Below are positions 22,040-34,401 of a stretch of DNA of 64,000 bases, piece by piece (positions within the stretch are counted from its first letter, which is position 1; every line of letters begins with the position of its first letter). This DNA comes from Budorcas taxicolor (lineage: Eukaryota; Chordata; Mammalia; Artiodactyla; Bovidae). Location: positions 63,176,001-63,240,000 of the forward strand of contig NC_068926.1 in assembly GCF_023091745.1 (NCBI RefSeq), in the 5' to 3' direction. The notes beneath the pieces are model-generated. The model did not search any database. It worked only from the letters and a program-made list of their open reading frames with translations, and was not told the origin of the DNA. The position numbers and the translations under genes are program-made.

Positions 22040-23548
22040 GTTTGATTCAAATACTACATCAGGAAGTAGTTTAACATTCTGAGTGCTTTACTAAGGTTTT
22101 ATTGGGGTGGAGGTGGAGATCTAGTGATATTTGCTCTAAATGTTTTTTCAGGCTAAAACTGATTCAGCTGTAAAGAATAGAACTTAGGAAATCAACTTTT
22201 AGTATCTTTAGGTACCAGACTGAATTACAGGGGATTTTCTGGGAAAGTCCTGGGCCCATAAGAACTTCCACTGCTTGCTTGGGACAAGGGGAAATGTGGG
22301 CTTATAGTTAGGCCGTTTTAGGTTCCTAGGTTGTGATAAAAATGCAAATATGCCGTGAGAACTGTTAAGACAAAGAGGCCTATATTCAGCCAGCCATATA
22401 GTACATGTCTGGACCACTACCCACGTTTATCAAGAGATCAATATTCAGGAATAATCAGTTGAAGAAGTAATAACCCATTGATTTCTCTAGATATTACAAA
22501 ATGTAACATTAGATCACAGTAAGCTAGCAATCTAGACCACAATTTTCTGCTACTGGTTATGTCTCCTCAATTCTGGCAAAACTGCTTTTGCTGAAATCTA
22601 ATTTCATGAAATGCCACCAGGTTATATTGAAGAGTACTATAATTCAGTCAACAAACAAACAATGATGGTTATGAAATGCTATGAAATACAACGTTGCATC
22701 CTCTTTCTGAGGATCTTTGGGATAAACCTATGTCTGATCTTAAAAGCAAGAATAACTGCAATTCACCTGCACAATTTGGTTCTTTTATTCAGGACATTGT
22801 AAAGTTTTAAATTTCTTTCTTTCTTCTGAAAGTTAGCTGCTAGAAAGCTTACTGTGTGTCTGTGGACCACCAGGAGGGGTGTTGGCCACTATGGTATGCA
22901 TTTTTAGACTTATTTTTGGCTCTACTTTGTCTCCACCCATACCTTTTCTTTGGCCCCATTCTAATTTACCTTATCTCATCACAGTTTGTAAAACTTAATG
23001 GTCTGAAATACTTTTGAACAGGGCAGAGTGAAAATAAACAATTGACAATTGCAGGAAGCAAAAGGGAGCTGAGAACACATTTACTGAAAAGTTATACTTG
23101 TTCACCTGTTTGAATTCTGATAATGGAATACAATCATGAATACTGGAGAAGAAAGGCAAAATGGAATTTTTTATTTTAGTATTTTAAGAATACCATGTTT
23201 TTTGATCATTCTAATATTGGAAGGAAACACAATGAAAGGGAGTATTCACTTGGTCAAGGTGAACACTATATGGTGGAACTTTGCTGTAAGCTAAATGTGT
23301 GTTCCTAGAAAAATTAGAGTGGTTTCTATAAAGGGAACCTTGAAAAAGGAACTGATGAGGCTGTTATATATATCGAGGAACTTGTCCATATGCATTACAA
23401 TGTACATAACCATTCCCCACACTATCCGATAAATTCAGATTTCTGTAAATGTTCTCTTAAGGTAGGACAGGATATGAGATGGCAAAAGAACAATTCAAAA
23501 GATAAACACATCACACATCAGTGCGTGATAAATACATCATGACATGTG
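22040..23548 (-). other. Intron 2 unique stretch
   Basis: About 1.5 kb of AT-rich intronic sequence without an element I can name, and no exon-like open frame. Confidence 0.5.
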
Positions 23549-26500
23549 TTCAGTCACTCAGTTGTGTCCAACTCTTTGCAACCCCACGGACTGCAGCACG
23601 TCTGGCTTCCCTGTCCATCACCAACTCCCGAAGCTTACTCAAACTCACGTCCATTGAGTCGGTTATGCCATCCAACCATCTCATCCTCTGTTGTCCCCTT
23701 CTCCCGCCGTTAATCTTTCCCAGCATCAGGGTCTTTTCCAATGAGTCAGTTCTTCGCATCAGGTGGCCAATGTATTAGAGCTTCAGCTTCAGCATCAGTC
23801 CTTCCAATGAATATGCAGGATTCACTCATTTCCTTTAGGATGGACTGGTTTGGTCTCTCTGCAGTCTGTGGGACTCTCCGGAGTCCTCTCCACCACCTCA
23901 GTTCAGAAGCATCAATTCTTCGGCACTCAGCTTTCTTTATAGTCCCAGTGTCACATCCATACACAACCACTGGAAAAACCACAGCTTCGACTAGACGGAC
24001 CTTTGTCGGCAAAGTAATGTCTCTGCTTTTTAATATGCTGTCTATGATCAGAACTTTTCTTCCAAGGAGCAAATGTTTTTTTAATTTCATGGATGCAGTC
24101 ACCATCTGCAGTGATTTTGGAGCCCCCCAAAATAAAGTCTGCCACTGTTCCCATCTAGTTGCCATGAAGTGATGGGACTGGATGCCGTGATCTTAGTTTT
24201 CTGAATGTTGACCTCTAAGCCAACTTTTTCACTCTCCTCTTTCACTCAAGGGGCCCTTTAGTTCTTCTTCGCTTTCTGCCATCAGGGTGGTATCACCTGC
24301 ATTATCTGAGGTTATTGATATTTCTCCCAGCAATCTTGATTCCTGCTTGTGCTTAATCCAGTCCAGCATTTTGCATGATGTGCTCTGCCTATGAGTTAAA
24401 TAAGCAAGGTGACATATCCAACCTTGATGTACGACTTTCCCTATTTGGAACCAGTTTGTTGTCCCATGTCCAGTTCTAACTGTTGCTTCTCGACCTGCAT
24501 ACAGATTTCGCAGGAGGCAGGTCAGGTGCTCTGGTATTCCGATCTCTTTCAGAATTTCCACAGTTTGTTGTGATCCACACAGTCAAAGGTTTTGACGTAG
24601 TCAATAAAGCAGAAATAGATGTTTTTCTGGAACTCTCTTTTTCTGTGATCCAATGGATTTTGGCAATTTGATCTCTGGTTTCTCTACCTTTTCTAAATCC
24701 AGCTTCAACATCTGAAAGTTAATGGTTCATGTACTGTTGAAGCCTGGCTTGGAGAATTTTGAGCATTACTTTGCTAGTGTGTGAGGTGACTGCAGTTGTG
24801 CGGTAGTTTGACCACTCTTTGGCACTGCCTTTCTTTGGGACTGCCTTTCTTTGGGACTGGAATGAAAACTGACCTTTTCCAATCCTGTGGCTGCTGCTCA
24901 GTTTTCCAAATTTGCTGGCATATTGAATGCAGCACTTTCACAGCATCATCTTTTAGGATTCGAAATAGCTCAGCTGGAGTTCTATCACCTCCACTAGCTT
25001 TGTTCGTAGCGATGCTTCCGAAGGCCCACTTGACTTTGGGACTCCAGGATGTCTGGCTCTAGGTGAGTGATCACACCATTGAGATTATTTGGGTCATTAA
25101 GATCGTTTTTGTATAGCTCTTCTGTATATTCTTACCACCTCTTCTTGATAGTAGAATGATATTTCTGTCCTTTATTGTGCCCATCTTTGCATGAAATGTT
25201 CCCTTGGTATCTCTAATTTTCTTGAAGAGATATCACTAGTCTTTCCCATTCTATTGTTTTCCTCTTTTTCTTTGCACTGATCACTGAGGAAGGCTTTCTT
25301 ATCTCTCCTTGCTATTCTTTGGAACTCTGCATTCAAATGGGTATATCGTTCCTTTTCTCCTTTGCCTTTTGCTTCTCTCGTCTTCTCAGCTATTTGTAAG
25401 GCCTCCTCAGACAACCATTTTGCCTTTTTGCATTTCTTTTTCTTGGGGATGGTCTTGACCCCTGCGTCCTGTACAATGTCACGAACCCCTGTCTATAGTT
25501 CTTCAGGCACTTTATCAGATCTAATCCCTTGAATCTGTTTGTCACTTCCACTATATAATCATAAGGGATTTGATTTAGGTCATACCTGAATGGTCTAGTG
25601 GTTTTCCCTACTTTCTTCAAGTTAAGTCTGAATTCTGCAATAAGGAGTTCATGATCTGAGCCACAGTCAGCTCCCGGTCTTGTTTTTGTTGACTGAATAG
25701 AGCTTCTCCATCTTTGGCTGCAAACAATCTGATTTTGGTGTTGACCATCTGGTGATGTCCATGTGTAGAGTCTTGTCTTGTGTTGTCAGAAGAGGATGTT
25801 TACTATGACCAGTGCATTCTAAAACTCTGTTAGCCTTTGCCCTGCTTCATTTTGTACTCCCAAGGCCAAACTTGCTTGTTACTCCAAGTATCTTTTGACT
25901 TCTTCCTTTTGCATTCCAGCCCCCTATAATATATGAAAAGGATACCTTTTTTGGGTGTTAGTTCCAGAAGGTCTTGTAAATCTTCATAGAACCATTCAAC
26001 TTCAGCTTCTTCAGCATTACTGGTTGGGGCACAGACTTAGATTACTGTGATACTGAATGGTTTGCCCTGTAAACGAACAGAGATCATTCTGTCGTTTTTG
26101 AGATTGCATCCAAGTACTGCATTTCAGACTCTTCTGTTGACTATGATGGCTACTCCATTTCTTCTAAGGGATTCTTGCCTACAGTAGTAGATATAATGGT
26201 CATCTGAGTTAAATTCACCCATTCCAGTCCATTTTAGTTCACTGATTCCTCAAATGTTGATGTTCACTCTTGACATCTCCTGTTTGACCACTTCCAATTT
26301 GCCTTGATTCATGGACCTAACATTCCAGGTTCCTATACAATATTGCTCTTCACAGCATCGGACTTTACTTCCATCACCAGTCACATCTACAGCTGGGTGT
26401 TGTTTTTGCTTTGGCTCCCTCTCTTCGTTCTTTCTGGAGTTATTTCTCCACTGATCTCCAGTAGCATACTGGGCACCTACTGACCTGGGGAGTTTATCTT

Positions 26501-26660
26501 TCAGTGTCCTATCTTTTTGCCTTTTCATAATGTTCATGGGGTTTTCAAGGCAAGAATACTGAAGGGGTTTGCCATTCCCCTCTCCAGTGGACCATGTTTT
26601 GTCAGAACTCTCCACCATGACCTGTCCATCCTGGGTGGCCATAGCTCATGGTGAGTTGGT
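23549..26660 (-). mobile_element. BovB LINE, near full length, minus strand
   Basis: Starts on the plus strand with the inverted 3' end (CAGTTGTGTCCAACTCTTTG) and ends with the inverted 5' region (CTGTCCATCCTGGGTGGCCA). About 3.1 kb. The RT ORF is in pieces across several frames. At the catalytic site (near 24297-24310) a one-base insertion breaks the frame just before the ADD codons, one of which also changes. A short tandem repeat of a CTTTCTTTGGGACTG-type unit occurs near 24828-24858. Sense to SPPL3, unlike most BovB copies here. Confidence 0.88.
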
Positions 26661-28114
26661 TTGTGAACCATAATAAGACTTATTTTGGTTAACCTGGTCT
26701 AACTTTATAGTTACATGCATTTGGTATGAAGGTCAAAAAAAATCATATAAAGTACATTCCTTATCATCTCTGCACTGTCTTCCTAGAGAAGGTTTGGGTA
26801 TAAGCAAATAAACTACCCTCAAAATTAAAGAAAGCACAGGGCAGTGCTTGCCTTAAAAAAAGACAGTACTCTATAACAGTTCCATTATTCCTTTATATAG
26901 TAACTTTACATAAACATAAAGAGATACATCTGTATTATATTTATGTATTACCTTTTTATCAATTATAAAGTATATCTTCCTTTTGATTTCCTTTTAGATC
27001 TACTTCAAGCCTGCTGTTCTTTTTTTTTTGTCTGTGATTCCCATGGGGACAGAACTCAAATGTCTTCGCAGTAATAAGCTGCCTAAAATATTCTAAACCA
27101 TCTCACACTGTGATTTCTGGGTTCCTATGCCCATCTGAGTGGTCCCTTTCACCTTCCCTGCCCCTCCATTAATGTTTTCCTGTTGGTTTGTCAAAGGCTG
27201 TGGGGAAATACTTATTACATGAGTAATTATGCTATTTTCTCCCCCTGAGCAGCTGGAAAGATTAAGGGTATCAGGTGTCATCTTTAAGTAACACAGGAAG
27301 TCTAGCAAGCAGAGCTCAGCCAAGGCATGGCGAACGTAAGGGCTCTTAGATTGAGGATTTGTTTTGGGCCTTAAAATCTAGTTTTATTTGCCACAGTTCT
27401 CCCCTCTGTACTTAGAAATGTGAAAGCCTGGGGGAAAATAACCAGTACAGTGCACAAACCTTTCATCCTGTGTTTTATGATTTTCTCCATGTCTTCAGAG
27501 CTTTAAATAAAATCTATTATTTAAATGAGCAAATAATGTATTTTTTATGGTCCTAAATCAGAGGAGGTAGGAACATTTGGCTGGGCATCGGGAGAGACAA
27601 TAGGGATAGGGCTAATCAAATTCAAGAGGCATTTCTTGCGCAAGTCCTATATGGAAGGCAACATGAAAGCGGAGGCCACGGGAGGAGAAATCTGCAGGAA
27701 GAAGTGGTGATAAAACCATCAAGGCTGAGCAAGGATAAAGAAGGAGAGGAAATGTTTTTGACTTAGCAAAAAAAGGAGACTCTGAGAACTTCAGGAGAGC
27801 TTCAGTAGATTTGTAAAAGGTTAAAAACATATCAATCAGTGGGTCCATAAAGTGCCACCTGCAATGAAGCGCCAACAATGCGCAATAATGTCAAGAGTTT
27901 ATCCAGTGTGCAGGTCACCTGAATGAGGCTAGAGTACAGGGCTCCCATCCTAAGCCTACCGAACAACCTTCCCCAGGTGATTCTTATGGTCGGAGAACCC
28001 TACTGAAGAAAAAAAAAAAATCACAAAAAAGGGTTTTTAAGAAACTTCTCATTTCTTCTGAGAAGAAGAATTTATTTGCTTCACAAATGAAATGTTATTG
28101 TTCTCAATATCCAG
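26661..28114 (-). other. Intron 2 unique stretch
   Basis: No recognisable element or exon. An A14 run lies near 28007-28020. Confidence 0.5.
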
Positions 28115-28325
28115 CCAGCAGTAGAGTACTGCCTGAGTTTAAATCCCAGCTTCATCACTTATTACTTGGGTGAGCTACGTAACATTTCTGGGCCCTAGTT
28201 TCCTCATTTATAAAATGGGAATAACAGTATTTATTCTGTTGAATTGACATAAAGATTAAATGATACTTTAGGTAAAGCATTTACCACTGTACGTGGAACA
28301 TAAATGCTCAGTAAAACATTAGATA
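28115..28325 (+). repeat. MIR element
   Basis: Good MIR match: GAGTTTAAATCCCAGCTTCA, GGGTGAGCTACGTAACATTT, TTTCCTCATTTATAAAATGG, GATTAAATGATACTTTAGG, AAATGCTCAGTAAA. Confidence 0.85.
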
Positions 28326-28532
28326 TTTTCTTCATCAGGTTTCTTTAATAAAGTCAATGTCTAACCAAAGAAAATTCTAGTAGCCAGTAACAATCATACA
28401 TCTCTAAACAACCCCCTCAGAGTAACAAAGAGAAGTCACTCACAACATCTGAGAAGCATCTAATCTGGTAGAAACAGCAGAAGCGAGACAGCAAGATAGA
28501 CTAGTCAGCATCATTTAGCACCCTAGGGTACC

Positions 28533-30090
28533 CAGAAGAACTATACAAAAAGATCTTAATGACCCAGATAACCACGACTGTGTGGTCACTCACCTAGAGT
28601 CAGGCATCCTGGAGTCCAAAGTCAAGTGGGCCTTAGGAAGCATCACTATGAACAGTTAGTGGAGGTGATGGAATTCCAGCTGAGCTATATCAAATCCTAA
28701 AGGATGATACTGTGAAAGCGCTACACTCAATATGCCAGCAAATTTGGAAAACTCAGCAGTGGCCACAGGACTGGAAAAGGTCAATTTTCATTCCAATCAA
28801 GAAAGGCAATGCCAAAGAATGTTCAAACTACCGCACAATGGCACTCATTTCACAGGCTAGCAAAGTAACAACTCAAAATTCTCCAAGCTAGGCTTCAACA
28901 GTACATGAACTGAGAACTTTCAGATGTTCAAGCTGGATTTAGAAAAGGTAGAGGAACCAGAGATCCATTGGATCATAGAAAAAGCAAGAGAATTCCATAA
29001 AAACATCTACTTCTGTTTCACTGAGTATTCTTAAGCCTTTGACTGTGTGGATCACATCAAACTGTGGAAAATTCTTAAAGAGATGGGAATACCAGACCAC
29101 CTGACCTGCCTCCTCAGAAATCTATAATGCAGGTCAAGAAGCAACAGTTAGAACTGGACATGGAACAATGGACTGGCTCCAAATTAGGAAAGGAGTACAT
29201 CAAGGCTATATACTTTCACCCTGCCTGTATAACTTATATACAGAGTATATCATGTGAAATGCTGGGCTGGATGATTCCACAAGCTGGAATCAAAACTGCC
29301 AGCAGAATATATGAGTATGATATGGAGATGATACCACCCTAGTGGCAGAAAGCGAAGAACTAAAGAGGCTCTTGATGAAAGTGAAAGAGGAGTGAAAAAG
29401 TTGGCTTAAAGCTCAGCATTCAAAAAACTAAGATCATGGCATCTGGTCCCATCACTTCATGGCAAAAAGATGGGGAAATAATGGAAACAGTGACAGACTT
29501 TATTTTCTTGGGCTCCAAAATCACTGCAGATGGTGACTGCAGCCATGAAATGAAAAGATGCTTGCTCCTTGGAAGAAAAGCTATGACCAACCTAGACAGC
29601 ATATTAAAAAGCAGAGATATTACTTTGCCAACAAAGGTCCATCTAATCAAAGCTATGGTTTTTCCAGTAGTCATGTATGGACGTGAGAGTTGGGCCATAA
29701 AGAAGGCCGAGCGCCAAAGAATTGATGCTTTCTAACTGTGGCGTTGGAGAAGAATCTGGAGAGTCCCTTGGACTGCAAGGGGATCAAACCAGTCAATTCT
29801 AAAGAAATCAGTCCTGAATATTCATTAGAAGGACTGATGCTGAAACTGAGGCTCCAGTACTTTGGCCACCTGATGCAAAGAACTGACTCACTGGAAAAGA
29901 CCCTGACGCTGGGAAAGACTGAAGGCAGGAGAAGGGGATGACAGAGGATGAGATGGTTGGATGGCATCACCGACTCGACAGACATGAGTTTGAGCAAGCT
30001 CCAGGAGATGGGGAAGGACAGGGAAGCTTGGCATGCTGAAGTCCATGAGGTTGCAAAGAGTTGGACACGACTGACTGACTGAACAATAAC
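28533..30090 (+). repeat. BovB LINE, 5'-truncated
   Basis: Begins inside the RT region (CAGAAGAACTATACAAAAAG) and runs to the 3' end (GAGTTGGACACGACTGACTG). Flanked by AGGGTACC (28525-28532) and AGGGCACC (30091-30098), a probable 8-bp duplication with one mismatch. The RT frame has many breaks and the catalytic site reads like Y-G-D-D. Confidence 0.88.
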
Positions 30091-30229
30091 AGGGCACCAG
30101 CTGGCTGTGCTCTAATGAATCCCCTGTATTTTCATCAAGCAGTCCATGTCCAAATAAGTAATCGGTCAGTTCTTCATTCAGCTATGCCTTGTTTACATTA
30201 AAGCAAGAACCCAGGAAATCACTCTAGCA

Positions 30230-30532
30230 GGTTTACTCACTGACCGCTGCCAGTTTTGTTTCTGCTGCTGTGAAAAGGTTTGTTTTCTGGCTGCACTGGG
30301 TCATCACTCCCATTACCACCCGAGCTCCGCCTCCTTCCAGGTCAGCGGCGGCACTGCATTCTCACAGGAGTGCAAACCTTACCGTGAACTGTGCATGTGA
30401 ATGATCTAGGCTGCATGCTCCTTATGAGAATCATCCAGAAACCACCCTCAGCCCCCTCACTCTGCCAAAGTCTGTGGGAAAACTGTCCTCTATGAAACTG
30501 GCCCCTGGTGCCAAAAAGGTTGGGGACAGCTG
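30230..30532. mobile_element. hAT-type DNA transposon remnant
   Basis: Ends CTGGTGCCAAAAAGGTTGGGGACAGCTG-like at 30505-30532 (terminal CAG...CTG style of hAT elements). Inside are ACCCGAGCTCCGCCTCCTTC and CATGCTCCTTATGAGAATCA, which I recognise from a mammalian hAT family. The family name is not certain. Confidence 0.5.
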
Positions 30533-31704
30533 ATTTAAACTATAAAAATGTACACAGTATGTCAGTACATGCCAAATAAAATGTCATTTGAACTAACGAA
30601 AGGAGTTTCAGAGTTGTGAGTCTAAAGTTTTGGGGTTTTTTTAATTATAAAAACTTCTGAAATGTTATTATATACTCAAAAAGAAAAAAAAATTGTCTAA
30701 AGCATAGAGATACAAACAATACAGGATCATGCTGATGAGGTTCTAAGCTGCTCTGGCTTGACTGATGCTTCCTAAGGGTGGCTACGAACCTAGGGTTCTC
30801 AGCAGAAGTCTCAATGAGTAAAACATTTATCAACTGATACTGGATTATCAACAGTATTTTACTTATTCTACTCAATGCTGAGATAAAACCTGGAAGTCTG
30901 TAATTTTACCAAATACTCATTAAAATCCAAATATAGTACTAGGTAATTCAAAACCCTTAAGTTTGATTATTTCCTTTAACACTGCTGCTCCCTTTCAAGT
31001 TCTCAATTTAAAATTTCCCAGGCAGCCTTCATTTATAAATGTGTACACCACAAAACTATCGGTTATACAACCACTAAGATTTCTCTAAAGTAAGAATAGA
31101 GAAAAGAAGAAGGGAGTGAGTATCTAGCTTCCTTATCTTTATATTTCTATGGCTGTCTGCTAGGATGGGAACTTCAAGAAGATCCAGTCTCAGCATTCCT
31201 AAGGTCAGCAGAGAGAATACTTGGTAAAGGCAACCGTGCACAATTCTCATAACAGTAGCCTGAACCTTAAAAAATTACATGTGTATGTCAAGAAGGTGGA
31301 CTATCTATTGACAATTTCATATGTGGTCAACATAGGGCAATGCCTTTTTTTTTTTTTAATTAAGAAGAACATTCTGTCCCTTTGAGACACTGCAGAACCA
31401 CTGTCAAGGACTCTCTCCTTAACTCTCTTAATAAGTATACTTAATGTGAACCATTTTTTCCCCCAAAACCAGAATTTAAGCGATTAGTTTTCACTTATTT
31501 GCATTAAAATGCCAAAGCCATAAGCAAAACCAATAAGTGTTTTAACAGCCAACCAAAGAATAAATATCAGAATTATCCTGTTCAACTCAATTCTTGTCAA
31601 AGTCATGTTTCTCTTCAAAGAAGCAATAAATTCTGGTCCCAACACCCAGAACAATGAGTCTTCCACCTCCAACAGAAATCAATCCCATTTTGAGAGCATC
31701 TTAC
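30533..31704 (-). other. Intron 2, exon-2-proximal part
   Basis: AT-rich, with a T13 run near 31347-31359. No recognised element or extra exon. Confidence 0.5.
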
Positions 31705-31782
31705 CTGAAACTACCATAGACTATAAGTAGAATGGAAATCAGAAAAGTAGACACTTGACTGGAATCCACCAGGGAATAGGCC
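31705..31782 (-). CDS. SPPL3: SPPL3 coding exon 2 (residues about 9-33; first membrane span)
   Basis: 78 bp. The acceptor TCTCTAG precedes GGCC and the donor is CAG|GTAAGA. The first base completes a Trp codon begun in the unseen exon 1; the last two bases (AG) start an Arg codon finished in exon 3. It encodes a short luminal stretch (AYSLVDSSQVS) followed by a hydrophobic helix (TFLISILLIVYGSF), the first transmembrane span. The exon is isolated, with an 18 kb intron downstream and more than 32 kb upstream, and is too short to stand out as an open reading frame; it was found by matching the protein and the splice sites. Base content is unremarkable and there is no break. The start codon is not in the window. 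Confidence 0.93.
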
Positions 31783-32410
31783 CTAGAGAAAAGAGAGGGA
31801 AAAAAAAATTTAATCACATGGCAGCAAACTCATGGAATCTACAGTCTAACGGAGTTCTAGAAACTCCACTAAGTTTTATTTTTGTCTAAGAAGGAAAAAA
31901 GGTATAAATTAGCATGAATAAAATATTTATTGAAACACAGAACTGGTAGTTTAGCATAAAAAGTAAATGTACAGATTCACAGTTTTCATTAGTTGGCCTT
32001 CACCGGGTGTTCAATGGTATCAATGCAAAACTGCTGTTTCAGTAATAATACACACACGTGCTTCCACTCCCAAGTACCAAAATATCTACCAACTCTGTAC
32101 TTGTGAATTATCAGTAGTATCTTAGTGATTTCACTCAGTTATAAAGTAAAGCTCATGTCTCTCCTGGATTCTAGTTTCTTTAACTGTCTATTGGTTCTCT
32201 TCATGTGTATCCCACAGAAGGTTCTTAAAAGCAACAGGTTGAAAACTACAGTCATTGCTCTTCCCTTCATACCTGACCCTCTCAAGGCATATCACGATTC
32301 CTTCAGCTTTCCTGACACCCTCTTCCCTTCCTTTCCATATTATGACGACAGTCCAAAAGTCCCACAACTTCCACTTCCCCAAGTAACCTCCCCTTCACAG
32401 AACATAGCCT
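31783..32410 (-). other. SPPL3 intron 1, 3' end
   Basis: About 0.63 kb directly upstream (transcript sense) of the exon 2 acceptor. No repeat recognised. Confidence 0.5.
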
Positions 32411-32890
32411 TGTGATGAAGGGGCTTGTGTAACTCAGGGAAGCTAAGAGTCATGCTGTGCAGGGCCACGCAAGATGGACGGGTCAGAGGAAAGAGTACTG
32501 ACAAAACGCGGTCCACTGGAGGAGGGAATGGCAACCCACTCCACAGTATTCTTGCCAAGAGAACCCCAAAACTATATGAAAAGGCAAAAAGATATGACAC
32601 CAGAAGATAAGCCCCCCAGGTTGGAAGGTGTCCACTATGCTACTGGGAAGAGCAGAGGGTAATTACTAATAGCTCCAGAAAGGATGAAGCAGCTGGGCCA
32701 AAACGTAAATGAGGCTCAGCTGTGCGTGTCCGGTGGTGAAAGTCCAGTCCAGTGCTGCAAAGAACAGTACTGCCTAGGACATGAATGTGAGCAAACCCCA
32801 GGAGACAATGAAGGACAGGGAAGCCTGGCATGCTGTAGTCCATAGTGTCACAAAAGAGTTGGACACAACTCAGCGACTGCATAACAAAAA
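32411..32890 (+). repeat. ART2A-like element (internally deleted BovB)
   Basis: The 5' BovB region (TGTGATGAAGGGGCTTGTGT, AGATGGACGGGTCAGAGGAA) passes into the 3' end (CAGGGAAGCCTGGCATGCTG, GAGTTGGACACAACTCAGCG) with the whole ORF missing. About 480 bp, as expected for the ART2 family of BovB-derived short elements. Confidence 0.75.
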
Positions 32891-32959
32891 TAAATACCCT
32901 ATTTCTCTTAACGTTACTGCCAATTCCTTAGCTCCCTTCTATGGCTTGACTATCAGAAG

Positions 32960-33083
32960 TAAAAAAAAATTTTTGGCCACACCATGTGGCATGTAGGATC
33001 TTAGTTCCCAGACCAGGAGTCAAAGCCGGACGCCCGGCAGTCAAAGCTCGGAGTCCTAACCACTGGACTGCCAGGCAAGTCCC
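32960..33083 (-). repeat. CHR-1-type tRNA SINE, short
   Basis: On the plus strand: GGCCACACCATGTGGCATGT, GGATCTTAGTTCCCAGACCA, CTAACCACTGGACTGCCAGG. This is the inverse of the tRNA-headed CHR SINE. Confidence 0.75.
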
Positions 33084-33164
33084 AATGTTTTCAAGTCTGT
33101 CTTCGGAAATTCACCCTTTTGAGTATCCATTCATGTTAGGGATTTTCCCAGAACAAATTTTTCC

Positions 33165-33275
33165 TCTTTTCATTCATCAAATATTTAATGATTCTGTACC
33201 TGGCACTCTGCCAGCTCCCAGGGATGGAATAAAAAATAAGGTTGTCTTGGTCCTGTCTCTTAATGTCTTTCTAAA
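33165..33275 (+). repeat. Possible L2/MIR-age remnant
   Basis: TCATCAAATATTTAATGATT ... CCTGGCACTCTGCCAG resembles the common ATTTATTGAGCACCTACTAT-type old repeat. Confidence 0.35.
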
Positions 33276-33279
33276 GGAA

Positions 33280-33914
33280 CTTAAAAATTAAAGTTTGGGC
33301 TAAAGGAATGAAAACAAAAAGCTAACATAAGCAAGTGAACGTAACTGCTGAAAATGTTCTAAAGGGGAGGAAGACAAGTACAGGATACCCTGAGAATGTG
33401 TAACAGGTGGAGCCTACCAAACTGGGGGTGGGGGGCTTCCTTAGGGAGGTAGAGGAGGGAGAGAGACACAGACTCAATAAAACAGGATTTGGCGACCGTT
33501 CGGGAGAACTGAGACGACCCCAGGTTTCTGCTGAGCAGCTGGTGGATGGCTGTACCATCTGGCAAAAAAGGCGACAACACAGGAGCAGCAGAGTCGAAGT
33601 TCCCAAAGTGCTGAGGAGCAGCTGGCTCTCTGGGTCCAGAGTCCAGAAGCCACTCTACGCTAAGGACACAGACCGGGAGCTCATGACCCTCCACATGGAA
33701 ACTGAAGCCACGGTTGCACGAGAGGAGGACCCAGGATGAATGCCCGAAAAGCCAGAAATCTGAAGATCAGGGAGGAGGAGGAGCTGCAAAGAAAACACGT
33801 TAAGATTGAGAAAGAAGACGACGACCCACAATAGCAAGGTGAGGTGTTTGCAAAGAGGCAGCAGGATGAGACAAGATGGTGCCTGAACCTAAAACTGCTC
33901 TACCCCGACCCGCA
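33280..33914 (-). other. Intron 1 unique stretch
   Basis: Purine-rich on the plus strand; open frames on both strands over 33322-33740 resemble no known protein. Confidence 0.4.
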
Positions 33915-34017
33915 GCTGACCAGTTACGTAACCTCTCTAAGCTTTAGCTAGTTCCCACCTGTAAAATGAGGATAATGACAACACCTCCCTCGAAGAGCTG
34001 TCAAAAGATTAAATGAG
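33915..34017 (+). repeat. MIR, left half
   Basis: CAGTTACGTAACCTCTCTAA, CACCTGTAAAATGAGGATAA, AAGATTAAATGAG. Continues after the SINE at 34402-34445 (CACAGAGCTGAACCCAGTAA, TTACTCAATGTTCAC). Confidence 0.8.
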
Positions 34018-34394
34018 GCTTTCCCTGGTGGCTCAGTGGTAAAGAGCCCGCCTGCCAATGCAGGAGATGTGGGTTCGATCCCTGGCCCGGGAAGATCCCA
34101 CATGCTGTGTGGCAATGAAGCTTGCGCCACAACTACTGAGCCTGCACTCTAGACCCTGCAAGGCACAGCTAATGAAGCCCTGTGCCCTAGAGCCCATGCT
34201 CTGCAACAAGAGAGCCCGCTGCAATGAGACGCCTGCCCACCGCAGCCCAGAGGAGGCTCTGCGTGCCACAACCAGAGGAAGCCCACACAGCAACCAAGAC
34301 CCTGCGCAGCCCCAAAGAAAGAAAGAAAACTTTACGGAATTAAGATTAAGACAAAGCTCTACATTAGTAAAACAAATTGCTTAAAAAAAGAATG
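34018..34394 (+). repeat. CHR-2-type SINE nested in MIR
   Basis: tRNA head (GCTTTCCCTGGTGGCTCAGT, GGGTTCGATCCCTGG) and CHR body (GCCACAACTACTGAGCCTGC, TGCAACAAGAGAGCCCGCTG). It has a tail with an AAAG repeat. Flanked by a perfect 7-bp AAATGAG (34011-34017 and 34395-34401) where the MIR is split. Confidence 0.9.
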
Positions 34395-34401
34395 AAATGA
34401 G

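Noticed and set aside
24450..25620. Several 60-110-codon minus-strand frames as separate small proteins
   Set aside because: All are pieces of the decayed BovB reverse transcriptase and endonuclease at 23549-26660.
33407..33739. 110-codon plus-strand frame and overlapping minus-strand frames
   Set aside because: No recognisable domain, no splice or promoter context, and open in several frames at once, as expected of purine-rich sequence.
34018..34095. tRNA gene
   Set aside because: The tRNA-like head with the GGTTCGATCCC box belongs to a CHR SINE; the same holds for the Bov-tA heads elsewhere.
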